DNA from: Stichopus chloronotus | Taxonomy: Eukaryota; Echinodermata; Holothuroidea; Aspidochirotida; Stichopodidae | Direction of reading: 5' to 3' | Length of the DNA stretch: 64,000 nt | Assembly (NCBI GenBank): GCA_021234535.1 | Contig: CM037841.1 | Location: 11,490,825 to 11,554,824, forward strand | Shown: positions 27,501 through 36,440 of the stretch, one piece after another | Layout of the letters: each line of letters begins with the position of its first letter | Position numbering within the stretch: the stretch's first letter is position 1 | Translations under genes and position numbers: made by a program | Notes under the pieces: model-generated | Database searches by the model: none | The model's input: only the letters and a program-made list of their open reading frames with translations | Told to the model about the DNA's origin: nothing

Positions 27501-29210
27501 GCTTGAACTGTATTTAAATGTAAATTGAGCCACAAGCCTGCATTGAGGCTAAATCGCTTCCACACGAAGTTGCAGGGATGAATAAAATGTCTTCAGGATA
27601 ATGAAAGAAAGAGAAGCAACTCATAAGATGAAAATTACACAAGCAAATGAGCTCTTGGTGATGGCCCACAAACACACATGGTTGAAACTTCACTAATAAA
27701 TGCAATTTACATTGGTATGCAGTCCATGTCTTTTTCTTCCTTTAACATGCTACAAAGTTTGTAAATAGCCAGTTGATACCTCTGAGCGATGTGTATATTT
27801 CAGTAATTTGCAGAATCACTTTCTCTGCCAATCTGGAGAGAACACAGTTGCCGTAAAAACTACCCCCACTGCATGCGCTGAATGCTGTTATTGTTGTAAA
27901 GTCTGCAAGTATGATGTGTGAAAGTACCAAATCATTTGTATGCCATCTACCAGGAATAACGCCGTTACTCATTGCTGGTTGGAATTATCCCAAGCATGTG
28001 AAACCCGAATGTCACGTGGTTTGAATGAATGACGCTGAAAAAGAACCACCACGCTTTGATTGTTGTGGTGTTCAACTGTTCCTTCAGTGCTAAACTATTT
28101 TTTTAGTGCTAGTATTTTCCATCAATTTGTAGATTGGAGGTTGAGTTGATTTATATCACTTACAAAATTTTGTTAGTTCAAGAGTCGACTTGCTTCTATT
28201 ACTTTGTTTTCTGGCTGTTGACTAGTCATGGATGTAATAATCCAATATTAGTTGAGTGTTTCATGTTGAAATCACATTTCATGTGTATAAAGTTGGCAGA
28301 AGATGACGACACATATATCTCTTTGTGATAGTCTGACATTCTACAAGATACCAGATTATTGATCCTCTTACATCATAGAACTGATAACGTAAAGTCTGTA
28401 TCTTTGCTTGCCAATGAAATCATGAATCTGTTCTTTTGACTGACCTCAGAAGGCACAACTAAGTCTAAACCACTTAGTTTTATCCAGTGGCCAAAATTGC
28501 TTTCATCTCTGTACATAGTTAGTGTACCCTATCTTGACAACTATCTGCAACTTTCTGCTGAACTGTGTTTCAACTTCCGTATCGCTGTTTGCACTGGGCA
28601 TGTCCTTGTGGCTTCCATTCCTGTATTTCACCTGTATTCCCACGCTGTTCAAAATTCCCCTGACATTTTCTCCACTTTGCTTTGCCCGCAGGCCTTTGCT
28701 GTGTGCAGCATAGTATTCGTCATCTACCGGGCTCTCAAGTGGTGCTCTTTCAATTTAGACATCCTCAACAAACAGCTACTGGCTGTTCATCAGTTGGTCA
28801 TTCAGAAAGAGCTCAAGTTTCAAGACCTGGGCTTCGAAGACCAGCTGATAGAGAAGAGGGACATTTACATCAAATTAAGGATGGTGATTGCGATGTACAC
28901 GATGGTTTTTGCTATCATCACCACAATGTCTACTTTCCTCTCTGAGTACATGTACGTGAAGGTCCTCTCCTTCGAAATTCCGGAATTCCTCGTCTACGCC
29001 TCGGTGGGCTACATTTTTAAGCTGGGAGACTTCAGCAGGTTTGAGAACATAGAAGTGGTGGTACCTCAAGAAAACTCTGTCATCATATTCCTGCCCTACC
29101 CGGTAGAGAATTGGCCAAAACGACAAAAACTGGTACTGGGTATCCCTCTGGAGAACGCTTCTGTGGAAGTCATTGATGAAGAGAAGAAGTCTCTACTTGA
29201 GGAAAGATGA
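9555..29210 (+). CDS. GOST-family seven-transmembrane protein (Lung 7-TM receptor-like; GPR107/TMEM87 type)
   Basis: Nine exons join in phase: 9555-9773, 15716-15751, 16333-16404, 17171-17446, 18136-18279, 21087-21186, 24441-24587, 25464-25525, 28692-29210. All internal junctions are AG/GT, and they give about 524 residues. The protein begins with a signal peptide (hydrophobic residues about 7-24) and a cysteine-containing luminal domain to about residue 220, with NVT and NLT glycosylation sites. Seven hydrophobic helices follow at about 223-244, 258-279, 291-310, 332-349, 353-371, 414-435 and 446-463. The order of a luminal domain then seven helices, with LHKLM before helix 2, EGWCVMRP after helix 3 and GYIFK near helix 7, fits GOST proteins, which act in Golgi and secretory trafficking. 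The tail is acidic (IDEEKKSLLEER). The 12-codon exon 2 is the least certain. The helix 4-5 loop is very short, so a small exon may be missing. The paralogue group is unresolved. Confidence 0.75.
13464..14050. mobile_element. Foldback element: terminal inverted repeats around an array of palindromic AAACC(N)GGTTT motifs
   Basis: The left end GCAAGCCAAATGCCCACTAA (13464-13483) and the reverse complement of the right end (14031-14050), GCAAACCAAATGGCCAATAA, match at about 16 of 20 positions. The match continues as ATTTGAG into AAACC, giving a terminal inverted repeat of roughly 30 bp. Between the ends about fourteen variants of the near-palindrome AAACCTGGTTTATCA or AAACCAGGTTTATCA occur on both strands, for example near 13543, 13571, 13590, 13773, 13845, 13947 and 13995. 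The end module (CCAAATG.CCA.TAATT) also recurs inside at about 13551, 13710 and 13891. There is no coding capacity. It sits in intron 1 of the GOST gene. It is likely a non-autonomous DNA transposon grown by internal module duplication. Confidence 0.65.
14641..15560 (+). repeat. Tandem repeat (about 146-154 bp units) with AGGTCAAAGGTCA motifs, headed by a hairpin and (TG)n
   Basis: The block opens with an inverted repeat GATTCCTTG...CAAGGAATC (14641-14669) and a (GT)-rich microsatellite near 14690-14715. About five units follow, each containing 'gaaagttgc.tgaacttcaaa', 'tagtccatagtgagtagatg' and a direct AGGTCA repeat. Perfect AGGTCAAAGGTCA occurs at 14825-14837, 14979-14991 and 15271-15283, with decayed versions near 15120 and 15419. 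The same family recurs at 35573-36440 and as a remnant near 18905-19095, so this is a dispersed element carrying an internal tandem array. It lies in intron 1 of the GOST gene. Confidence 0.75.
18905..19095 (+). repeat. Remnant unit of the AGGTCA-rich dispersed repeat
   Basis: A (TG)n tract at about 18924-18945 is followed by 'gggaaagttggatgaaagtcaaacttgg' type sequence and AGGTCAAAGTTCATCTG at about 19063-19079. This is the same order of modules as in the arrays at 14641-15560 and 35573-36440. Only about one unit remains. It lies in the intron between GOST exons 5 and 6 (18280-21086). Confidence 0.6.
19180..19930 (+). repeat. Tandem array of about 140-bp units (higher-order unit about 275 bp)
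   Basis: The phrase 'ccattt.atgaaatc(a/t)tgcaaaatgc(t/c)tct' recurs near 19201, 19350, 19479, 19617, 19763 and 19895, a spacing of about 130-150 bp. It is each time preceded by GGNCCATATGGNCC-like inverted sequence. Alternate units are more alike (ATCATGC versus ATCTTG types), suggesting a dimeric higher-order unit. The short phrase CAAATTAGCA is triplicated at about 19668-19703. No coding potential is recognised; the open frame across part of it (19332-19691) is a by-product of the repeat. It lies in a GOST intron. Confidence 0.65.
21187..24440. other. Intron between GOST exons 6 and 7; no further feature recognised
   Basis: This is AT-rich intronic sequence. A 171-codon open frame at 22654-23169 shows no domain, no flanking splice sites in phase and a composition typical of T-rich noncoding DNA, so it is not called as a gene. 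Confidence 0.5.
25895..26150 (+). mobile_element. Diverged copy of the TTAAAGGG MITE family
   Basis: Internal landmarks shared with the intact copies at 26511-26858 and 30831-31191 appear in the same order: ATAGAATGATAGA, ACAGTAGCCTTCTT, AAACTTTCAAAA, TTCAAATGATGCATCTT, GATGAAGCT and GTGATACTGAATG. The terminal inverted repeats are not recognisable, so the copy is old or truncated. It lies in the last GOST intron, about 360 bp upstream of an intact copy in the same orientation. Confidence 0.6.
26511..26858 (+). mobile_element. MITE with TTAAAGGGAAATAGGG terminal inverted repeats
   Basis: The 348-bp element starts TTAAAGGGAAATAGGG (26511-26526) and ends with the exact reverse complement CCCTATTTCCCTTTAA (26843-26858), a 16-bp perfect terminal inverted repeat. 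The outermost TTAA could be a duplicated target (piggyBac-like) or part of the inverted repeat with a TA target; the sequence alone does not decide. It has no coding capacity. It lies in the last intron of the GOST gene and shares its interior with copies at 25895-26150, 30831-31191 and 63781-64000. Confidence 0.8.
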
Positions 29211-30830
29211 TGATTGGTATGCTAAAAAAAAAAAAAAATGGATCATATGATCTGAAAAACCATTTGGGGTTCACCAAGAGTTTTGTACCTATGGTTACAG
29301 TAGCAGCGGCCAGATTCACCGGTGATGGTGCTGTGTATCATCCACCAGTGATGGTGCTGGTTGCTAAGGAATGTGTATCATCCAAGTCTTTGTCACCATG
29401 TGCTCTTATTTCACACAGTCAGTTTTACATTCACTGAAACTCATGTTCCACCTGATGGGAATTTTATCTCACTGAAGCAAATATTTGGATGAATTATCTG
29501 AAACCAAAGTTGGTTTGCTCTTCTCTCTGATAGAATTCTCCACTTAGTATCGTCTGTGAAAGAGATGATTGTTTCATGTGTATATGGTTGTTCTTAATGA
29601 TTTCAAATGAGGCTGGCAGTAAATGCCCGAAAAATGACGTACATCCGAATGTCACCAATTTTGCCAAAGTCGTCCATGTTTTTGCGTGCACATGTTCGTA
29701 CGTTTTTTGTTTTACAAAACCTGTGTGCTACCTCATCAAAACCCAAACAAAGAGAGCTGTGCAAGAGCAAATGGAGGGTCATTTTTACTTCATGTCTGAG
29801 CGTATGATTAGAGGAACTTTGAACATCTCACAAGTTTAACACAGTAACCACTTTAGTTCTTCTAATGTGAAATGTTAAGCATCTTGGGGCATGATTGCAT
29901 ATATGAAGTGTTGACAACTGTTAGATGGATAGATGGATTGTGTAATAGTCATATGCATTCTTGGTACATAGCTGTTGGAGACCCTTCGTCTTGATTACAT
30001 CTTTCAACAAGAATTTTTTCAGCATTTCTTGATCAGCAGATACCAAAAAGGTCTGTGCAGTTGTTAACCACTGGTTTTGTATAATTTTGCATGAAAATTT
30101 TATAAGTTGCTTTTGCGATGTAGATACGTGCAGATAGTGGGTGCTTTCTGCACAGTGTGTGCATGTAAATTGCTCTACAAAAGCAGATTTTTTAATTTGT
30201 TTTACTGAAGTCGTCCATCACAAAGTTTCTAACAATGCAGAGAGTTAAAATGTTTGCATAATTAAGTACTTGGTACTTTTGACTTTGATCACCTGGAAAC
30301 AGGAATAATAGGTAACTTCTGTAAAGTCTACCCTTTGGAGTTGCAGGCATGTTGTGACTTACTTACAGAGAAGTATGCTTCTCCAGTAGAAATTTGTTGA
30401 TGCAAACATTTGATGCCATATCATATGAATTGGTTGGTGACTTTGTGATGAACAAAACTTCGTAAAAACTTTTGGCGCTATGTGAAAGCGTCCTATAATA
30501 ACAACTTAAGATTGCAGTGAAGTACTTCAGTTAGATGATCATCGGTATCTTGCTTCTCACATAAATCAGATAATGTGGATCATTTTCAAAAGGTTTGTCA
30601 TTCTGACAGTATGATATCTATTTGAATTGTTATCCAGGTAAGAAAATGTATTATTCAGAAAGACATTTTTTGTCATTTAGTGTTTTCAGCATCTTTGGAA
30701 CTTTCAGCTTAGCTTGTTTCAAGACAGTGTTAAAGATCTGAAGCTGTGAAGACTAGTGGATGTAAATCTTCAGATCAAGACAAAGATGAAACCATGTCGA
30801 TGAACAGAAGTTGTAGCAATACCGCTCAGG
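29211..30830 (+). other. Probable 3' UTR and downstream flank of the GOST gene
   Basis: The stop codon ends at 29210. The next good AATAAA I found is at 31777-31782, beyond a MITE copy, so a long 3' UTR is possible. I see no second coding segment here. An earlier non-canonical poly(A) signal could be used instead. Confidence 0.35.
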
Positions 30831-31191
30831 TTAAAGGGACATAGGGCGTTTGTTTCACAGAAAACATCCATCTTTTTGAAGCCAATGTTTGTGGATGCAG
30901 AATGATAAATAACTCAAAATAAGAAAGTCTACTGAAGGTAGTCTTTCTTTTTCAAGAAATAAGTTTCTCACAGATAGAAACTCAGTTATTTGTTGCCCAT
31001 CACTAATTTGTTCACCCAAACATTTCAGAATTCAAATGATACATCTTCCGTTTCTCATCACATGCATGATGTTTTGGGGAGATGAAGCTTTGGCAGACCT
31101 TTATTGACAAGACTAAATGGTTTAATAACGACTAAAGCTATTTCTTGAGTGCGTCATGTTGGTGTATTCTAAACGCCCTATTTCCCTTTAA
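30831..31191 (+). mobile_element. MITE copy, same TTAAAGGG family
   Basis: It begins TTAAAGGGACATAGGGCGTTT (30831) and ends AAACGCCCTATTTCCCTTTAA (31191). Twenty of the 21 terminal positions are complementary. The interior matches the copy at 26511-26858 module for module, in the same orientation. Terminal repeat identity is higher here than in the other copies, making it the best preserved member in the window. It probably lies in the 3' UTR or just downstream of the GOST gene. Confidence 0.8.
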
Positions 31192-31776
31192 GTCACGGTG
31201 GGAGTATCGGGTTGTTGCACAAAAAAAAAGAAGTTGTATGCATAATCGTCAGTTTTAGACGTGGTGGAGGATGGGGAATCATACCACGATATTTCAAGAG
31301 GACTTGGTTAGAAGAGTTAAACCAGGTCAGAGTAGTATTAATGCTAAATTTGGAAACTGCCAGTAAGCTTTTGCTCTTACAGCTGAAACTAGGCATTACA
31401 TTTATTTTGTGTTTGATTGGAGTAGTTTCTATGAAAATTGACTGATGCAAAATCAATCTGAGAATTTTTTTTTGTTTTTACTTTAAGGGATGGTGATTTC
31501 ATGTTTTGTTAATTGATTATGATTCTCAACGGTTTTTCAAAGCCCATTTTGAATTTGGGGAACTACTTTATATTATCCTAGCAACATGGAAACCAGCTGC
31601 AAAGTGTTCATTTATGCCAACAACATTGCCATTTAAGCTCATTTTTGCTCATTTTTTATCTCTGTAATATATTATTACGTGTCTGTTTTTGTCTTTGATA
31701 TGTATAAATAAGAATTATATTAATGATAATTTTAGTTTTGAGAAAGACATACTCTTTTGTGAATTGTCTTCTATTT

Positions 31777-31782
31777 AATAAA
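31777..31782 (+). terminator. Candidate poly(A) signal AATAAA for the GOST gene
   Basis: AATAAA lies 2.57 kb after the stop codon, within AT-rich sequence, and is the first canonical hexamer I found downstream of the gene. The assignment is tentative; no transcript evidence is available. Confidence 0.3.
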
Positions 31783-33925
31783 CCAGAGATGTGTGCATTC
31801 TGCTGTGAATATATGACTCGGAACTAACATGAATGTTGAACATTTGACTATAACATTCTCTCAAGTAGACGAATAGGGGCAGTTCAAATGCACATTGTCA
31901 TAAGCGTGAGTCTCACTTTAAAAAAAACTGTAAACTGAAAAAAGTGGAAACTTAAACTGCTTTTCCTGCATGTGAAGGGATTTATTGGTCTGAATTCCAG
32001 TTGTCAGTTTTTCCTGGTATTTTCTGCAGGAGATGTCCTGAAAACTTGAACAGCTGTCTAAGCACAATGTTTCTTGAAGTCTCTCATTTGACCAACACAA
32101 TTTTTTGAAATTTGAGGGTCACGGTGTTCTGACGACAATTTGCCACGTATCATTATGACAGTGGTAAAAAGAAAAAATATGAAAACCTATGCGACTAAAC
32201 TCAATAACATCATAAGTATGAAATTAAGTGTGAATGTTTGGTAACTCATTAAGATTTATGTAGGTAATATGCATAGGAAAGAAGATTCCATAAGCTTTGT
32301 GCTCCAGAGAAGTCTTTGGAAAAGCCAATCAATGTAAAAGTGTTACTTGTATTAAGCTTTCATAAAACTAAGAACAGTATGCAACACCATAATAAACCTT
32401 TTCGCTATGAGGTTGGGTTGTTTCTTTAATATGGGGATGAAATAAATCTGTAACATTTTTTAGCAGAAAGAAGTTGATAATTAAGGTCATCTTTACCATT
32501 GCTTTATTGTAAATTTGAGTAATTTTTTTAAGGGTATAAGAGTTATATTTTATACATTTGTGCCTTTCTTGGGATCCTTGAGCAATAATGGTCAAGTATT
32601 TTAACAGTGATGTCAAAAGTGTTCTCAAAAATTATCCTTTTAATTCACCTGGGTGGAGGTACTACTTCACAGGTCAGAGATTATATTTTGTAGAATTTTT
32701 TTACGTAAAACATTTTTTATTCGTAATTCTGTGAAACGTAAAGAAGACATCTGTTCAAAACGGTTGTTATTTATGAATTACTTAAGTGGGTCCATCTCAG
32801 ATGGAGATAACTTTGGTGATGATTACAGCACCAATACATACACCGAACAAATGTCTCGTTCATGTTTTGGTAGTAGTTCTACCCCCTATGTCATCTTGAC
32901 ATCATGGGTAGACCGGGTGAAGCTTTCCTTCCAAACCAGATGGTGTGTTTTGTGGAGGAACCAGTTTTTCATTTGTATGGGTATCCTTTATCAGTTGCAG
33001 TGAAATTGTTTCACACTTGCAATTTTTCAGACAAAGAAATGACAGAAGTAGCTTTTACCATTGTTGCACTGAAGGAATACTCTCACCTACATTTGTGGAC
33101 TTTCATTTTCAGCCAAACTGGATAAGGAATGATTCTGTAGGTTCACTTAAAGCAGTGCTTTGGAAACAAAGTCAATTATTTCTGCTCAGTCGGTAAAACT
33201 TGCTGGAAGATCACCTGTTATCATAATTATTCTCTTTGAAGTTTCAGTGCTTGAACATTTTGTTGGTGCACTGTTTAAGTAGTCGTGAAATATGAAGCCG
33301 TAATAGTAAAAGTACCCAGTGGCTTGATGCCTTTCAGTTTGTTGCTCCAGGATGCTTCAGACCAAGTGAGGATTTCAGATTTAAGTATGCACATGGTCTT
33401 CCCAAACATGAAATTATTGCTACAGTATTCTAATGTAAAATTTTTAACATGTTACTCTCTCAGTATATGTGACATTTCAGTCATATGTTTTGTAAAGTTT
33501 ATGAAATGGCCAGGGATTACCTGTGGAGTTAACTGTTTTTCATTGTTTGTCTTACATATTGATTGTTAAAAGTGGTGGTTGAATACATTACATCCTTCAC
33601 AAGGTTCTTGTGGTCATATTTAGATAAATTATCCAAAAATGACCAGTTATTGCTCCTTCCTAGTATGTTAAAATGTATTTTCTGATATTCGACATAATTT
33701 GCAGATTTGTAAGGAATTTTCTACTGGTGCCACTTGAGAGTTACATATATTCTCAGGTATTGTGAAATAAAAATTAGTTTTCATTTTTTTTAGGGGGGGG
33801 GGGGGAAGGAGAGGGGATTTCATGCAGTAGCATGCAGCTGCTCAAAGCAACTTGATAATTTGAGAGAGTGCTTTCCTTCAGTTTGTCTTGGTGATGTGTC
33901 TGTGTACTTCTTGTTCATCTCACAG
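31783..33925. other. No gene recognised
   Basis: AT-rich sequence. Open frames at 32653-33003 and 33285-33569 show no family motif. A G run lies at about 33795-33805. Nothing else is supported. Confidence 0.45.
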
Positions 33926-34252
33926 GATATGATCTTAGTCTGTATCGTGTTTCATGTTTTGCGGAGCTGGTCAAAGACCAAAAGAGGTCTTAATCGACTT
34001 GAGGAACTCATCCAGCAACCAATGGTTGACAATGCTCGACTGATCACTCTTTGGCACCTGTTACAACATACTCTTACTTTGTCAGCTCTGACACTAAAGG
34101 CGCATTCTGTGTTTGGTTGGGTTGTGAGCAAATATTTGTGGGCTGATGTGATGTGTTATTCATGCCAGGATGTTCATTATCAGAAAAGAGACACTTTCTT
34201 ACAGAGATGCACTCAACAGGTGACAAGGGCTTATCTCGGACTGGTCTGTTAA
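33926..34252 (+). CDS. Candidate exon of an unrecognised protein
   Basis: An acceptor CTTGTTCATCTCACAG ends at 33925 and a continuous frame runs to a TAA at 34250-34252. A possible donor CAACAG/GTGACA at 34219/34220 would alternatively give a 98-codon, phase 0-0 exon. The peptide has a hydrophobic start, a basic segment (RSWSKTKRGLNRLEELIQQP), leucine-rich helices (LWHLLQHTLTLSALTLK) and a C-terminal CYSCQDVHYQKRDTFLQRC cysteine/histidine cluster. An AATAAA at 34868-34873 could serve as its poly(A) signal. I do not recognise the family, and I found no partner exons upstream, so this may be a gene remnant, part of a mobile element or chance. Confidence 0.25.
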   Translation, partial: DMILVCIVFHVLRSWSKTKRGLNRLEELIQQPMVDNARLITLWHLLQHTLTLSALTLKAHSVFGWVVSKYLWADVMCYSCQDVHYQKRDTFLQRCTQQVTRAYLGLVC

Positions 34253-35572
34253 TGTCAGAAAGGGATTTCCTCTGATATTAATTAATAAGTCACAAAGTTT
34301 GTGTTCATAATCATATGAGAAAAAGTTTAAAAAAAAGTTTTAAAACTTTAATTATACTGCATGTTAATCTGTAAACTGTTAATGATCCTGTCAGAGTTAG
34401 TCGTCAGTTCAACTTTTTGACTGTTTAATAGTTACTGCCCGTATATTACCTTCTCAACCATAGAGAATATTACCAGAAATGTACATAGAAATGCTGCACA
34501 TCAATTTATTGAACAGTTTCCGATATTCGTTTGAAAACCTCTCCTGACAAATAATTGTTTTTCAAGTTCTGTGCTATTCATCATCTACCATCGATTGCGC
34601 AAATTTTGGTCATTTTGATTCCATTGTTTGTTTGTTTGTCATATCAAAATTATTAAGTGAATCAAAGAATCATTTTTTTTTTGTTCACTCTCTCCCTTTT
34701 TTTATTGCATGTGCAAACAAATTCCAAATTATATTTTAACCATTCAAGAGTCTTTCAAACACTGTTGTCAGCTTTTTGTGTATACAATTAATGTGAATAT
34801 TTCAGGACAATTTTTGTAACGTCCACTTGCTATTTCTCGTTCCATGTAACAGTAACTTCCCTTGAAAAATAAAACATGAAATACGACAAAGAATGCTGAT
34901 CGTGTATTCATTTATTGTTTTTTTTTTCATATTTCTGTGTTTCTTAGTGGACAAATTTCTTTTAGGGAATCTTGATGCAGAACACATCAAACCCATAAAA
35001 TGTTTAGGGGGATTTATTCCTGGTGTACAATCCCTTTACCCCCACTTACCGTTATCGGCTACTCAAAACATACAGACCAATTGTTGTAGTTGACACAAGA
35101 AAATTACGTTGAAGGTGTTTTCTTTTCCTTTTTTTATAATCGTATGAATTGAATTACTGTATGATGTATCTGATTAAGATATATAAAAAGTTAAATTCAT
35201 ACTTTATTCGATGTTAAAAAAATAATGGGAAGTGTAAATATGATGACGATTCGCCACCATCACTCTAACGTTAACGTAGCAACGTTCCATTTTTTAAAAA
35301 GCCAAAAATAAGCCAAAAGTAAGCTAAATATAAGGGTGGCGCTCTATCTAAATATTTGTGTGGAGAGTGTAAGTTATTGCCTTACAGTGGGAGCGTTTCC
35401 CTGTACCTGTATCCCAAAATTTTAACGACTTTATTTTGTCCCTACAAGAAAAGAACAAGTCGGCCTTCGATCAAGAAAAGGTTAACAAATAAAACTGAGC
35501 CAAACTGGTTGCACAGTGATATAGGGGAGCGGTCTTCGAAGTATCGTGTCTCCTTCGGAAAAAATAGTTTTT
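34253..35572. other. No gene recognised
   Basis: AT-rich sequence with AATAAA at 34868-34873. No coding segment, RNA gene or organised repeat is apparent before the AGGTCA-rich array begins at 35573. Confidence 0.45.
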
Positions 35573-36440
35573 GATTCCTTGCCGAAGGCGGGCAAGGAAT
35601 CTTTGCGATGGTGATTCGGTGTATGTGCGTGCGTGCGTGTGTGTGTGTGTGTGTATGTATGTGTGTGAGCAAAATCTTGTGAACACTCTAGCTTTTGAAG
35701 GGAAAGTGCAAGGTGGGTCAAAGTTGGTGTGTTGATAGAACATATGAAGATCTCGGCTGGGATTGTTTTCGGTGAAGGTCAAAGGTCATCTGAGGTCACC
35801 ATCAGGCAGAATGTGTACAAACTATGTTTGCAGTATCTCAGAAACGACAAGTTGCATCATTTTCAAACTTGGGTGGTATGTACTGCCCTGTAAGTAAGTG
35901 AGATTGTGAGGGTATTCTTGTAGGTCAAAGGTCATCTGAGGTCATCAGAAGTCATAATGTGAAAAGCTTGTGAACACTCTATCTTTTGAAGGGAATGTGC
36001 AAGAGAGTCCAAAGTCAGTGTGTGGGGCGGACATTTAAAGACCTTGACTGGGATTGATTTTGGTGGCTGCCAAAGGTCACCTGAGGTCATCTGCAGACAG
36101 ATTATAGACAAAACATGTTTGCAGTACCTCATGAACTGCACATTGCACAAACTTTGACCTTCGAAGGTATGTAGGACTTTCTAAGTAAATAAGGTGAGGG
36201 TGTGTCTTGTGATCAGAGGTCATGTGAGGTCATCAGAGGTCGTAACATGAAAAAAACTTGTAAACACACTATTTACAAAGGAGGAGATAATTTCAATATT
36301 TACAAAGGGGAGACAATTTCACACTTTAAAGTTGTTCTTTTTAGATGGAGTATATAAATATAATTACTGGTTTAAGTTTTGATGTGGGTCAAAGCTCATC
36401 TGAGGTCCTTGAGTACAAAGTGTTAAGACCTTTGCTGATG
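35573..36440 (+). repeat. Second AGGTCA-rich tandem array with hairpin head and microsatellite
   Basis: It opens with a perfect 11-bp inverted repeat, GATTCCTTGCC...GGCAAGGAATC (35573-35601), followed by a (GTGC)/(GT)n microsatellite near 35625-35665. Units of about 146 bp follow. AGGTCAAAGGTCA is perfect at 35776-35788 and 35922-35934, and degenerate near 36070, 36212 and 36385. Each is followed by 'tctgAGGTCAtc', adding a further half-site. The order hairpin, microsatellite, tandem units is the same as at 14641-15560, so both are copies of one dispersed element. Confidence 0.75.

Noticed and set aside
28497..28691. 5' extension of the last GOST exon (open frame from 28497)
   Set aside because: The frame is open upstream, but TTTGCCCGCAG at 28681-28691 is a good acceptor that joins in phase to the previous exon, and the upstream peptide has no family resemblance.
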